Notes under the pieces: generated by a model
Seen by the model: the letters and a program-made list of their open reading frames with translations, nothing else
Database searches by the model: none
What the model was told of the DNA's origin: nothing
Program-made: the position numbers and the translations under genes
Part shown: positions 11,315 through 23,659 of the stretch, in pieces
How positions within the stretch are numbered: the first letter of the stretch is position 1
How the letters are laid out: each line of letters opens with the position of its first letter
Assembly: GCA_030549775.1 (NCBI GenBank)
Contig: CM060171.1
Coordinates: 61,810,360 to 61,874,359, forward strand
Length of the DNA stretch: 64,000 bases
Direction: 5' to 3'
From: Tamarix chinensis
Lineage: Eukaryota > Streptophyta > Magnoliopsida > Caryophyllales > Tamaricaceae

Positions 11315-11319
11315 CTTAA
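11315..11319. repeat. Target-site duplication CTTAA (right copy)
   Basis: Identical to 7305-7309. Removing the insert and one copy rejoins the hAT reading INQIRDVIK to SIRNSHTRL. Confidence 0.9.
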
Positions 11320-12155
11320 TGACATCCCTGATCTGATTAATACAATGACTGGTCTCCCTTATACCATTCCATACAATTAAATTGATTATTTACACAACAC
11401 ATCTCATGTGTGAGTATTTACCATCACCAATGCCACCGTCTTCTTTTTACCATATTTTTTAAATAAACACAAGCAATATCATTGGAAAATTGCATTATGT
11501 GCTGTGGCTATATGATTTTTCCATCAAACCCCCAAAAGTTATACAATCTTCAATTACCCTACCAATCACTTATCCTTTATGACTAGATATAGGACAAAAA
11601 TTTAGAATTCTTTTTTGTAGCATTCACTGATCACCTAAGCTATGAAATTCATCAACAATAATCATTTCACCCACAACTTATCTAAGATCATCCAAATTAA
11701 CAATCTTATACCTCAAAGTAGTCTCCTCTTGCATATCATCGCCAACAATAAGGTCAAAGCATAAATGATATTGCTTACCTTTTACCTTGCCCATATTTTG
11801 AGGATTATTTACACAACTTTCTATATGTCTTTTTAAATTTTGTGTCACTTTTTTTGGTATCTACTAAAAAAGTTTTTGAGAAATACTTAACTTCCACCTT
11901 TGGTTGATTTTTCTCATCCAAATACCCCTAAAAGTGATTCCAATGAGCATCCATCATTTTATATTTTTTCTTCACATATTGATGGCCTTTTGTTGGCTTC
12001 TTAGGTTCAAAATCTCCTGCCTATATATCAAGTAATTTAAGGTCTTTGTCTACCTCTATTTCTTGAGTAGAAACATCATTAATTGTTATAGAAGGAGGAT
12101 CGATGGATGTAGATAATAAACATCTCCTTTTGGATATGATATTAGAGCTCGACAT
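11320..12155 (-). pseudogene. hAT transposase, N-terminal segment with degenerate BED finger
   Basis: Read on the minus strand from an ATG at 12155-12153 (MSSSNIISKRRCLLSTS). It continues through MMDAHWNHF (about 11960) and a degenerate BED-type DNA-binding block, KYFSKTFLVDTKKSDTKF (about 11890-11840), in which expected Cys/His ligands are altered. It then passes a VVGEMIIVDEF-type block (about 11680-11650). Stops occur from about codon 50 onwards. It ends at the insertion point inside INQIRDVIK-SIRNSHTRL, which matches the motif after the central DDE region of plant hAT transposases. Together with 6158-7304 it forms one broken gene. Confidence 0.82.
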
Positions 12156-13550
12156 TTAAAAGGATAGAAAAATAACAAAAATTAGTATAAAAAATAAGTA
12201 ATAACATATATTAAATAGTTTTTTTGGTTTTAGAAGAAAGGGAAGAAAGTTATAAGCTATTAACTTACATTACATGAACGTTGAATTAATGAATCTATGG
12301 CTTTATAATTTTATAGCTGTCACCAATCACCAACCACAATAAACCAAAATTCAAATGTATAAGATAAAGAATAAGATAAGAAACAAAGGGAAACAATCAA
12401 AATGAGAACAAGTACACACTATTGACTAACAATTGACATTTTTAACAACAAAACATGCATAGATAATGAAAGAAAATCAAAAACACCAATTAAACAACTC
12501 TAAATTGATATTCATACATACTATGAATTGCGTATAAACTTTAAGTCTAAGGTATTAATTATATTTTATCCTATTAAATAAATATAAACTATGAAAGAAA
12601 ATATCTCTTCCCTATTATCTTCTGATATTCTTTTTTACCTCCCCTTTTATGATTAATCAAAATTAAAAGGCTCATGTTATTTTTCCTCCCGACCTTATTA
12701 TATGCCATATACGTATTGCATGGATTCTTATATTACTCGATATATACATATATATCACCTTTGTTTGCATAATTTTTTCTCTTCATTTGGCAAGTTAACA
12801 ATCTTGATTGCATAATTAGCTTGACATATCCACAAAAAAGTCATCACAGATCATATTTCATAGAGCATAACCGAACCAGCAAATATTAGCAATACATAGA
12901 GTAATCACACATTTACAACTTCACATGCTAATTATTAATTAATACCTCAATAATGAGCAAACATTACTATATTAGTTTTCTGAAGGAATAAGGCAAGAAG
13001 ACAAGGAGCCAAAAATAAGCTAATTTGCTAGGGATATGTAGGCTAGTTGTAGCAATGAAGGACAAATGATCAATATTAGCAGATTTAGGAGCTTAGCAAA
13101 TATCAGTAGATTCATCATTCAGCAATCAACACATATCGATGGGTAGTTGGTAAAGCTCGTAGCAAAAAAAAAAGGAGCCATAGCATTATATTTTGGATGA
13201 AGACACAATGATGAATGGTGGGTGGTGGCTTCAACCTCTACTAACGGAGATGGTTGACATCAATAAGCATATAGGGTAGAGGTTGAAACTTGGCATGAAG
13301 TGGAAAAACATTATTGAGGCTCAGTGCTTCGGTGGTGAACGGTGACAAAATAATGAATATTGACGAAGATGAGTAGGGCTAGGGCCTAGATGCTCGATGC
13401 TTTATTTCCACTTCGATAGGCGGTGACACCAAGGTGAGTTGTCGAGGTGCAACCTTGTAGAGTTGTAGTCACCAGTCTCCTCCACCTTGTTTGGTTGAGC
13501 TGTCGAGGTTTAGTGATGGTGGTTGGTGGGTGGTGGGTAAGAGAGGAATG
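12156..13550. other. Non-coding flank upstream of the hAT gene
   Basis: AT-rich up to about 13150, presumably including the hAT 5' subterminal region and end, which I could not locate. From about 13200 to 13550 the composition becomes GT-rich (GGTGG runs), without a convincing gene. Confidence 0.5.
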
Positions 13551-14340
13551 GTGATGTGGAAGATTATCTTCAAACAATATTCAACAACTAGGAACTTTTG
13601 TTTGAGGAATTACAATTCACAATAGCACACCAATTGATCGACTTCTTCACTTAATTCTAATGATTCTCAAATGCTTTGGTAGGATAGTGTAGATCTTTAC
13701 CAAGATCTAATGCTTTCTAATGAGAAATCTCCTATTTCTCAATAGAACACTCTTACTACTCTTCAATACTCTCAATTGAAGAAGGAGAAGAGAAGAAGAA
13801 GAAGAACTCACTTTCTCTCGTTATGCTCTCTTTCGAATTAAAAAATGAACTTGTTTCATGTTATGTGTCAAAATCAATGTGTAAAAGGTTTTATATATGC
13901 ATATACCCATGCAGGCCTTTTTATTAATATGCCCACTAATCAGCCCTTATTAATGAAATAAACCTCTAATGCATGACAACACATATTTAAAAAGTTACAA
14001 TGACAATTTATAAGTATTACAAAGTATACAATAAAATAACAAAGCTACACAAGTTTAATAATGTAATACATAGATGTAATCATATGTAATTCAACTTTGT
14101 AGTCTAGTAACCTTGTTCTTCCTTACACTTTGTAATCCTTGTAATTACATTATCATTTTCTTGCACATAAAATATCGTCAATCAACATGAACTCTATGCA
14201 AATATGTACAATATATGCAAGAATTACTTGACAAATCATTAGAAGCATAAGAATTTTCAAGTACAATATCCAAGTATGCTAATTCTTCTTGTTCTTCATC
14301 ATTTGAAGAAGGTTGAGAGTGTTCTAGAGATGCAGCTGCA
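13551..14340 (-). repeat. Probable 3' LTR of the 14.3-18.5 kb gypsy element
   Basis: It lies directly beyond the 3' end of the minus-strand pol. On the minus strand it has a TATA-like GCATATATAAAACC (about 13903-13890) followed by a CT/TTC-rich leader, an arrangement typical of LTR promoters. A plausible + strand start is TGATGTGGAAG at 13551. No second copy was found beyond 18.5 kb, so the boundaries are inferred. Confidence 0.4.
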
Positions 14341-17300
14341 TCATTCTCCTATTGTAAAGAAGAATTTTCCCTCAAATTAGCATCACTATAATAAGAAGAT
14401 AAGTTACAAATATTGAAAGTTCTAAATACTCCTCCATAATGTTCAGGCAATTCAAGTTCATATGTCTTATTTTCAAATTTACTTAAGATTTTGAATGGAC
14501 TATCTGCTCTTGGAATTAGTTTATTATTTCTTAAGTTGGGAAATCTATCTTTTCTCAAATGAAATCATATAAAATCTCCTGGTTTAAATACTTGTTGGAT
14601 TTTGCTTTTGTTCGCTTGAGCTTGGTACTTAGCATTCAATTTTTTAATATTGTCTTTAATTTACTGATGAGGTTTTTTAAAGAATTTGATTCTTTCCTTG
14701 ATATCATAATTCTTTATACCTCCTCTCTTAAATGAAAATATATCAATAGATAGATAATGATTAACTGCATAGACAACCTTAAAATGATTAGTTTGAGTTG
14801 TATTAGAATGACTCCTATTGTACGCAAACTCAACATGCACAAGCTTTATATCCTATTATTTGGTACTCTTATTCACTAACCCTCGTAGAAAAGTACCTAG
14901 AGTTATATTAGTCACTTTGGTTTGACAATCTGTTTGTGGATGATGAGAAGTACTAAACAACAACTTAGTACCTAATATGTGCTAAAGTGTCTTCCAAAAG
15001 TAGCTTAAGAATTTTACACCTATATTCGATACTATACCTTTGGAAACTCCATGTAACCTCACTATTTCTTAGAAATATGAGTTCGCTACATGTGTTGCAT
15101 TATCAATCTTGTTGCAAGGTATAAAATGTGTCATGTTTCAAAAAGTTGATCTACTACCACAAGAATAGAATCTTTACTCCTTTACATCCTTGGTAACCCC
15201 AAAATAAAATCCATGCTAATGCTTTTCCAAGGTTTATTAGACACTGGTAAGGGAGTATATAAATTCTTATGGAAATTTTTTTTACTTTTTTTGACAAGTT
15301 ATGCATCTTCCTATAATTTCTTGTACTAGTTTTGTCATTTGTGGGCAAGAAAAATTTTCTTGTAGTATCTCTATGATCTTATGAACTCCAATATGACCGG
15401 CTATACCCCGCTCATGTACTTCTTTAACAAGTAAATTACGTATATTAGAATAAGATATACACAACTTATTAAGTTTGAAAAGATAGTCATCTTGTAGTAA
15501 ATAATTATAGAACTACCATAATGTTTGCACATAATATAGATGTCAACAAAATCTTCATCCTTATCATACAGTTCCTCTAACATCTCAAATCCCAATAACT
15601 TAACATCCAACATGAATATTATCATGGATCTATGAGACAAAGCATTTGCCATGACATATTATTTACCATCGAAATGTTTAACATAAAATACGAAGGATTG
15701 TAAGAAACTAACCTATTTTGTATGCCTTAGACTAATTTTCTTTTGCCCGTACAATTATTTCAAACTCTCATGATCCGAATGTAAAATAAATGGATTAGGC
15801 CTTAGGTAATGACTCCATATTTCTAGACTTCGTATGATGGCATAAAACTCTTTATCATACTTGGAATAATTCAGTCTCTCTCTCTATTCAATTTCTCAAT
15901 AAAAATGCAATAGCTTATTTTTCCTATGAGAGTACACCTCCTATACCTACCCCACTTGCATCATATGTAACTTCAAATAATTTCTCAAATTTGGGTAAAG
16001 CTAATACTGGTTCATTACATAGCTTATTCTTCAGAGTTTGAAAGGCCTTAGTAGCATCCTCACTCCAATTAAATTCACCCTTTTTCACGAGTTGGGTTAT
16101 TAGTGGGGCAATAGTAAAAAAATCCTTAATGAATCTCTTATAGGAACTTGCCAAACCATGAAAACTCCTCACTTCATGAGTATCCTTAGGTGTTAGCTAA
16201 TCCTTAATAGCATTAATTTTTGTGGGATCAACTTTAATACCTTCACTACTTACTATGTACCCAAGGAAAACTATACTTGAAAGCATAAAGTCTCACTTCT
16301 CCATTTTTTCATAGAGTTTAGTCTCCCTTAGTTTATCAAATAATTTCCTTAAATGAATAAGATTTTCATGTTCACTTTGACTATACACAAGTATATCATC
16401 TAAGTACACTATGATGAAAACTACGAGAAAAGTTTGAAGAACTTCATTCATCGGTATTATAAATGAACTCAGTGTATTATATAGGCCAAAATGCATCACC
16501 GTCCACTCATAAATACCATATTTAGTTTTGAATGTAGTTTTCCACTCATACCCCTCTCTTATTCTCATTTGACTATCTCCGCTTCTTAGATGAATCTTAG
16601 AGAATACTCATGCTCCATATAACTCATCCAACATATCATCTAATCTTAGTATCAGAAATCGATATTTGATAGTGATATTGTTAAAAAACCTTGAGCCGAT
16701 GCACGTACGCCATGCATCATCCTTTTTAGGGACTAGTAATGTAGGCATACAATAGAGACTCATGCTTTCCCTCACATACCCTTTTCTTATGAGCTCTTGG
16801 ATTTTGTTTTTCTAACTCCTTAGGCCTGTTTGGTTTATATTTATATGTAGGCCTATTAGGTAAGGACACACCAGGAATTAAATCTATAACATGTTCTATT
16901 CTCCTTTTAGTTGGCAATCCAGGTTGTAATTCATTAGGAAAAACATCGTGATACTCTTAAAGTAGTTTATCTAATTGAGGATTGTCATTATTTCTCTCCC
17001 TTTGTAGAGATTCTTTCATGACCATATCAGAAAAACTTCCTTCTTCTCGAATACATTTGACCATAGACTTTTCATGCAAGAATAAACTCTTGTTATTTTT
17101 GACTATGCTCTCATTATTGCTTTAGAAGGTTTAAGTTTATACTTCTTCTTATCCTTCTCGACTAGATATTCATTAGTAATACCATTATGAATAGAATTTC
17201 TATCATACTTTCATTTTCTATCTAACATGATTCCACATGCATCCATAGGTAAAACATCGCATAACACCTTATCATGGTAGTTACCAATTTTGAACGATAC

Positions 17301-18545
17301 TAGGGTTTGTTTTATTACCATGACTCCTTTGTCCTTATTCAACCGTTGAAGAGAATAAGGATTTGGATGTGGTGTAGTTTTCAACCTCAAATCCTTAACC
17401 ACCCTCTCATTGGCTACATTGGTACAAGATTCACTATCAATGATGATACGACAAACTGTATCTCTTGCTTTCTCTTTTGTCTTAAATATCTTCTCCCTCT
17501 GAGTAGGTTGCTCAGTAGCTTGTGCTTGAATTACTCTCTTGAGGACATAAAAATCACTCTCTTATTCCTCAAATTCACTATATATTTCCTCAAAAGGCTC
17601 AAGTTTAGGATCTTCCTCGTATATCTCTGTAGCTTCAATCTCTTTTATTAATAATACCCTTTGATAAGGACATTTGTGAGTGAAGTGTCCAAACCCATGG
17701 AATTTGAAACATTACCTAGTAGAGAATTCATTCACTTTATTTTTTTCCTTTCTCCTCTCTAGTAATTCCTTATTTTTTTTATCAAGATTGGTAGAAGTTG
17801 AAGTACTCATTCCTAATTTTGTTATTTGGTTACTTGAGTAGTACTTTATGGATGGAGTACTTTGTTTAGTATGAGGCTTAGTGGATTTAATTTGTTTTTC
17901 AATACTTAGGAAATGTTTAATCATTTCATCTAAATAATCATAAAGACAAGTTTCTACCTTGTCTCAAATCATCGTGTTAATGCCTCTTAAAAATCTAGCA
18001 CAAGTTCGTTCCTTCGTTTAATTGATATCACATACTTGTGCCAACCTTTTGAATTCCCTAACATACTCTTCAATACTTAATAGTCCTTGCCTATGAGTAG
18101 TTAATTTGATATAATTACCTTGGTCATACTCCTTAGGAATAACCTTTTTCCTTAGATATTTCTTAAGTTTCTCCCAAGATTTTATCTTTTATTTACCCTC
18201 TCATTCCCTAGTCATCTTTAGATTATCATACCATATTCTAGCAACTTCTTAAACTTAAGACTAGTTAGTTTACACTTTTGCTCATCTTGATAATCCTTAA
18301 ACTCAAAGATACCCTCCACTTTATGTAACCACTCAAGAAATGAGTCTACATCAAGCTTACAATCAAAGTCGGGAAGATCAAGTTTAATGCCCTTATCCTC
18401 CTTTTGATGATACTTAGATTGATGGTCATGGAGCTTACGGCCACGTAATTAAAACTCTCTTTTTGATAATTGTAGTACTGGTAATTAAGGGTATCATTAT
18501 ATACCAGAGATTGAGAGGGTTCACATCTTTTTAACTAGCTCAAAA
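14341..18545 (-). pseudogene. Ty3/gypsy gag-pol, decayed
   Basis: Minus strand, from high to low coordinates. Gag has a zinc knuckle read as CFKFHGFGHFTHKCP (about 17712-17668; the second Cys is Phe). The protease is IIIDSESCTNVANE (about 17450) with VLCDVLPMDA. RT has IEHVIDLIPGVSLPNRP and VYLDDILVYSQS, so YLDD is intact at about 16400. RNase H starts [14 protein letters not shown]. The integrase has ERGIAGHIGVHKIIEIL and a CITCQKK finger. The tail is RKDRFPNLRNNKLIPRADSP. Many stops and frameshifts interrupt it. It looks related to, but more decayed than, the pol at 8.2-10.0 kb. No PBS or 5' LTR was found upstream of gag. Confidence 0.88.
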
Positions 18546-19870
18546 ATAATAAAAATAAAAACTATAAATCACAAAAAATAAATAAGTAAAAAAATAATGG
18601 GGGGTTTTAAAAGTAAAAAAATAATAAAATTAATAAATAAAATAATAAAAATAATGGATAACTACAAATGTGATAAATATGCTAGGGAAATCAAAATCCA
18701 CTACTAGATTAGGTCTAAATATAATAATAATTTCTAAATCATCATTTAATTATGAGAAAGAGATTGACTAAGTTTATGGATAAAAGAAATAACCACTAGA
18801 TTACCCAATAATATGTATTAAAAATATAAATAAAAAATAGAGAAATAAATAACTGGAATTACTTATAGATGAAAGATCAAAAATTTATTCAGATGAAAAA
18901 TTGTTAATTTATCTAAAATAAAATTTTCCAGTATACCTTTTTCTTTACTTCTCTCTTCTTCTGGCAGAACGAAATTCTTTTTTTTTTGGTGTGTGTGTGT
19001 GGCACCTCTTCCTTGTTTCTTCTTTTCTTCTCTGCCTACACACCCTTTGGCTCTTTTCGTTTTTGGCATCTGCCTTTGCTGTTCTTCTCTGATCTTTTTT
19101 TTTATTCGGTGTTGCACTATTGCAATGCTCCCCCTCTTTTTTCTCATATGGAAGCCTCCCTTTTATGTTGCAGGTGCTTTTTGTGCACCAATTGTTTTTT
19201 GTTTTTCTCCTTTCTCAAGCCTTTAGGCCTTTGGTCGGCCATCGGTCCAAAGGCTAAACAATATTTTATTTTATTTTTTTACTTTTCCTATAAAATAATA
19301 TTAGAAAAAAATTAATAAATAATCTCATATTTAAAATTTATTTCATTGATGTCATTTTAGTTCAAATAATAAAATTTATACAATTATTATCACTTAAGCA
19401 TAAAATCATAATTATTCACATATGTTACTCAAATAAAATACCAAAAACTAAGATTAAAAGGTATAAAATATATCAAAATATAAACTCATCAACACCCCCA
19501 CACTTAACTTCTTTCTTACCCTCAATCAAGTTATGATTCAAACCAAATAAAAATAAACCAACTAGTCACGTTCATAGGTCTCACGATTTCACTTAGCATG
19601 TGCAACAAGCCCTTTAAACCTCTAGATCACCAATGGAGGACGAGTAAGGTCTCGTGAGGGTTTCATAGATGATATACCCTCAAAATCACACACAAAAATA
19701 AATAAGAATAAATAAAATAAAATCACACCTAATATCCTTAACCAATTTTTTCTCATAATCTTTTAATTTCATATGTCAATATTAGTAATCAATCAAGATT
19801 CGGCATTGGGAGATTTAAGGGATCAATTTCAATATATGTTTCATACATAAACATGAAATGTATGGACATA
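18546..19870. other. Non-coding region left of LTR unit A
   Basis: AT-rich, with a pyrimidine-rich block at about 18940-19240 containing a short (GT)n run. CACCCCCACACTTAAC at about 19492 resembles non-coding internal sequence of plant gypsy elements. The open frames on both strands look like composition artefacts. Confidence 0.45.
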
Positions 19871-19872
19871 TC
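19868..19872. repeat. Possible target duplication of LTR unit B (left copy)
   Basis: ATATC here, against AGATC immediately after unit B (29152-29156): four of five match. This reading requires unit A to have entered at B's left tip. Confidence 0.45.
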
Positions 19873-20569
19873 TGTTGTAACACCCCCAAAATTCACTACT
19901 GAAAAATTTCGTTTTATTTAAAACAAATAGCGGAAGCAAAATATAAAACGATGAATTTCGGGGATATTACCGCCACACCTAGTACCAGACCGGCTCACTC
20001 ATACCGTTCTAGTACCAAGTGCTAAGGCTAAAGAACTAAATATCAATTGCTAAAAATTCAAACCATTATTAAGTCAAAGTTGCACAAATAAAGACTTTAT
20101 AAGAATAGGTTCCACCACCAATGGTGGTTACAAGAATAAAAAATACATTTAAACCAGAAAGTAAAAGCAAAGGGAGAACCCTAAGAGTCCGGATAATCCT
20201 TACGCTCTTTCCCGTTGCCCACTTGAGTAGCACCTAAAATTGGACCTGCAAGGGACACTACCCATTGAATAGGCAGGGGCCCCACGAATGGAACCCTTCA
20301 GTACTATGGTACTGAGTAACCCTTTAAAGTCACACTTAAAAGCAGGCCCGTAATGTCACACATGATACAAAAATACATGCATATATAACAAGATGTGTAT
20401 ATATAACATTCACATAATTAACAATCACATCAGATATCAATAGGTAGTTATGAACAATCGATACTTTCGGGCCTTAAGCCATGTCATAGTGCAAAATCAA
20501 TACATTCGGGCCTTAAGCCATTAGTCCATTATTATTCATTCAATCTCGTATTTTATATCCATGTGAGTG

Positions 20570-21030
20570 CAAGAACCCCACTATTATAGCCGGTGGATCG
20601 GTCACTTATAGGGCAGAATGCACCTAACCACTATTATATGCCGGTGGATCGGCCTCTAGGGCAAAACGCTCCTGGCCACTATTATTCACCGGTGGACCGG
20701 TCTGGCCCCGACTCACATGGTGTTCCGCTATAAGTGATTAGTATTTTTCCATAACTTTATTCACATATATGACTGATTTTATTGAGCTCGAGACCCCCAC
20801 TATTATTGCCGGTGGACCGGAATATATATCAACATCATCCAGGGCAACACGCTCCTAGGCCACTATTATGTCCGGTGGATCGGTACTCATAATCACTTGC
20901 CAGGGCAACACGCTCCTGGGCCACTATTATATCCGGTGGATCGGTACTCATAATCACTTGCCAGGGCAACACGCTCCTGGGCCACTATTATAACCGGTGG
21001 ATCGGTAATCAATATCATAATCCAACTGGG
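20570..21030. repeat. 61-bp minisatellite in unit A
   Basis: Repeats of CACTATTAT-CCGGTGGATCGG followed by CCAGGGCAACACGCTCCTGG. Two adjacent units (from 20881 and from 20942) are nearly identical with a 61-bp period. Outer units are diverged. Confidence 0.9.
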
Positions 21031-21719
21031 CCCGGCTCATAATCTTTCACTTTCATGATTAGTATTTTTCCTTTCTTTAATCAACACAACAATTCCATTT
21101 ATTTACCTCGGATGGGAGATCAAGAACCCGGGACACAAAGGTACACCAGTTGTACCGGTGCATATAAGCTACTCAATACCCTTCAACCAAGAACCCAAGG
21201 ATGCAAAGGTACCCTAGTTGTATTGGTGCATAAAGCTACTCAATACCCTACCGACAAGGACACCTAATTCATAAGTATGCATACCCCCTAACTAGGTCCG
21301 TAGAGCTAGATAGAGTAAGATATAGGACCTAGCTGGGGCACAAAGACACACCAACAAATACCAGAATAATTGTGGGCTAAACCACGTCTTTAGGGTAGCG
21401 ACCCCTAAAGAGCCACCATTCCTGATCTTGAGGTCTTTCACTTTAAGTATTAGTGTCTTAGTCAAAGTGATCCCGAAGGCACGTCAATCAGATATTTATT
21501 CACTTTCAATCGTTCCGGTATCATTAGTCGTTTGTTATTCAGACGGTTATCCAAGATAACACAGAAAAATCATTAAGGCCATCATAATCTAATATAATTC
21601 CAAATTAGGGTTCGTTCTCGTCATACTTACTAATTATTAAATACTCTTACCTTGCTAATCAGCGTTATTTGAGTCATATTATAAAATTCCACAATCACAA
21701 CAACATGTTAGGTACAAAT

Positions 21720-22960
21720 TACTCATTTACCCTTTTCTTATATAGTTGCTAAGTCATCCCTTCCTTACTTGACAAATTACCATATTACCCTTAAGGTTGC
21801 ATAATTATCAAATTCTCCTTGCTCGGTTTATGTTACTAAGTTATCTCCTACGCTTTTTAGATCACCATTCACCTTTCATAATTGTTAACCTTAACATATT
21901 TTCCCTTTTTGGTTAGTTAGATTACTAAATTGCCCTTCTTCTTTGTTATAATTACTAAACCGCCCTTGAGTTGGATAAATTATCAAATTACCCTTCTCCA
22001 TTATCATAATTACCAATTTCTCCTTTAGTTGGTTCAATAATTACCAATTTACCCCTTGGTCGGTTAAATTACCAAATTACCCCTTTAGTTGGTTAAATAA
22101 TTACTAATTTACCCTTTAGTTGGGTAAATTACCAAATTGCCCTTCTCCTTTATCATAATTGCCATTTTACCCCTATCGATTATTATAATTGCCATTTTAC
22201 CCCTTTTCAATTATTATAAATCCAAATTACTCTTCTTTATAATTACAATTACTAATTTACCCTTCTTCATAATTATAATTACCAATTTACCCTTCTCCAT
22301 ATTCATAATTATTCATTTGCCATTTTCCATAATTATATTTACCTATTTACACCTCTCTATTATTATAATCACTATATTGCCCTTCTCTATTATTGAAATT
22401 ACCATAATACCCTTTTTGTTGGTTAATTTACCAAATTACCCTTCTCTATTATAATTATCCAATTGCCCCTTTTGATCATAATTTAATTACCAATTTATCC
22501 TTCGTCGTTATCATTATTACCAAGTTACCCCTTACTCCCAAGGTTGCCATAAATGTCCTTTTAATTTACAAAATTACCCTTCTACCCCTTACTCCCAAAT
22601 TACCACAATATCCTTTTATTTACAAAATTACCACAATACCCTTTTACTTATAAAATTACCATAACACCCATTTTACTTTATAAATTACTATTTTACCCTT
22701 TTACATCCAAAATTACCATTTTTATCTTTCCTTACAAAATTACCATTTTGCCCTTCTTTTCCAAAATTATCATATCACCCTTTACTCCCAAAATTACCAT
22801 AATACCCCTTTACTCATAAAATTTCATTTTCCCCTTTACTTCCAAACTTACCATAATACCCCTAACTTCCAAAATTACCACAATACCCATTTTTACTTGT
22901 AAAATTACCATATTGCCCTTTTGCCTTCAAAATTACTACTTTATCCCCTTTAATACACCT
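21720..22960. repeat. AATTACC/TTTACCCTT degenerate array in unit A
   Basis: About 1.2 kb of loosely periodic (roughly 20-30 bp) ATAATTACCAATTTACCCTT motifs, with C on one strand almost only as CC or CCC. Long open frames over it encode Ile/Pro/Phe-rich strings and are artefacts. Confidence 0.9.
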
Positions 22961-23659
22961 CTTTTATTAAATTAACATTACCACATGGAATAATAATATT
23001 AATACTCTATTAACAATATCCAACTCCACCAACCATTATATTTTAGTATAATACTTATTATCACCCACACCTATTGAGCCATAATCTAGCACAAGGAATA
23101 TTACTAAAATGCCCCTAGGGCTCACAATAATACTATTTATGCGTAAATAGTCACAATAACATAATATCTCATGGATAAGTACTTTAACACTTTCATTGAT
23201 AATCAAGTTCTTCCCTTAGACAATATTTACACACATAGCACATAAAAGGGCACACTTTCCTTTTTATTAAACAATACAAGCCAACATATAAATTTTACTA
23301 ACAACCATATATCAAACATAATAACATATCAAAAATCCTAATGTGTAAACATACGTTTATACATGCGTTTAAGTGGGGTTTAATGATTACCTTAGATCCC
23401 CGCAAAAATCGAATCTTACCGGTATCCCAATTAAAGATTCAAGCATTAAATAGAAAAATCAACACCTAAAAATAATATCAACAATTATTATATTAGAATA
23501 AGAAAATAAATGCATAAGATTTTATAAATTTTACTTAATGAAATAATTAATTTAAATATTATCATACCTTAAATTTATTAATAAAAATGGGCTAATAAAT
23601 GCAGCAACTTATACTACATATGCGGCATGAGCTGCATGCAAAAATAATTAGAGAAAGGC

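Noticed and set aside
12156..13550. Right terminus of the hAT element
   Set aside because: I looked for CCACCCCTA or a similar inverted partner of the 5473 end and an 8-bp duplication. None was convincing.
13386..13577. 63-codon Thr/His/Pro-rich minus-strand frame
   Set aside because: It lies in a GGTGG-rich stretch with no conserved domain, and overlaps the presumed LTR boundary.
18986..19315. 109-codon Phe/Cys/Leu-rich plus-strand frame
   Set aside because: A pyrimidine-rich stretch gives hydrophobic codons. No signal of a real membrane protein or splice structure was found, and an overlapping second frame is equally open.
20570..21030. CRISPR-like regularly spaced repeats
   Set aside because: It is a tandem minisatellite with conserved spacer sequence, in a plant LTR, with no cas genes.
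22137..22454. 105-codon Ile/Pro/Phe-rich open frame, and the similar 168-codon frame at 27324-27830
   Set aside because: They run through the AATTACC/TTTACCC array; the repeat simply lacks stops in one frame. No domain is present.
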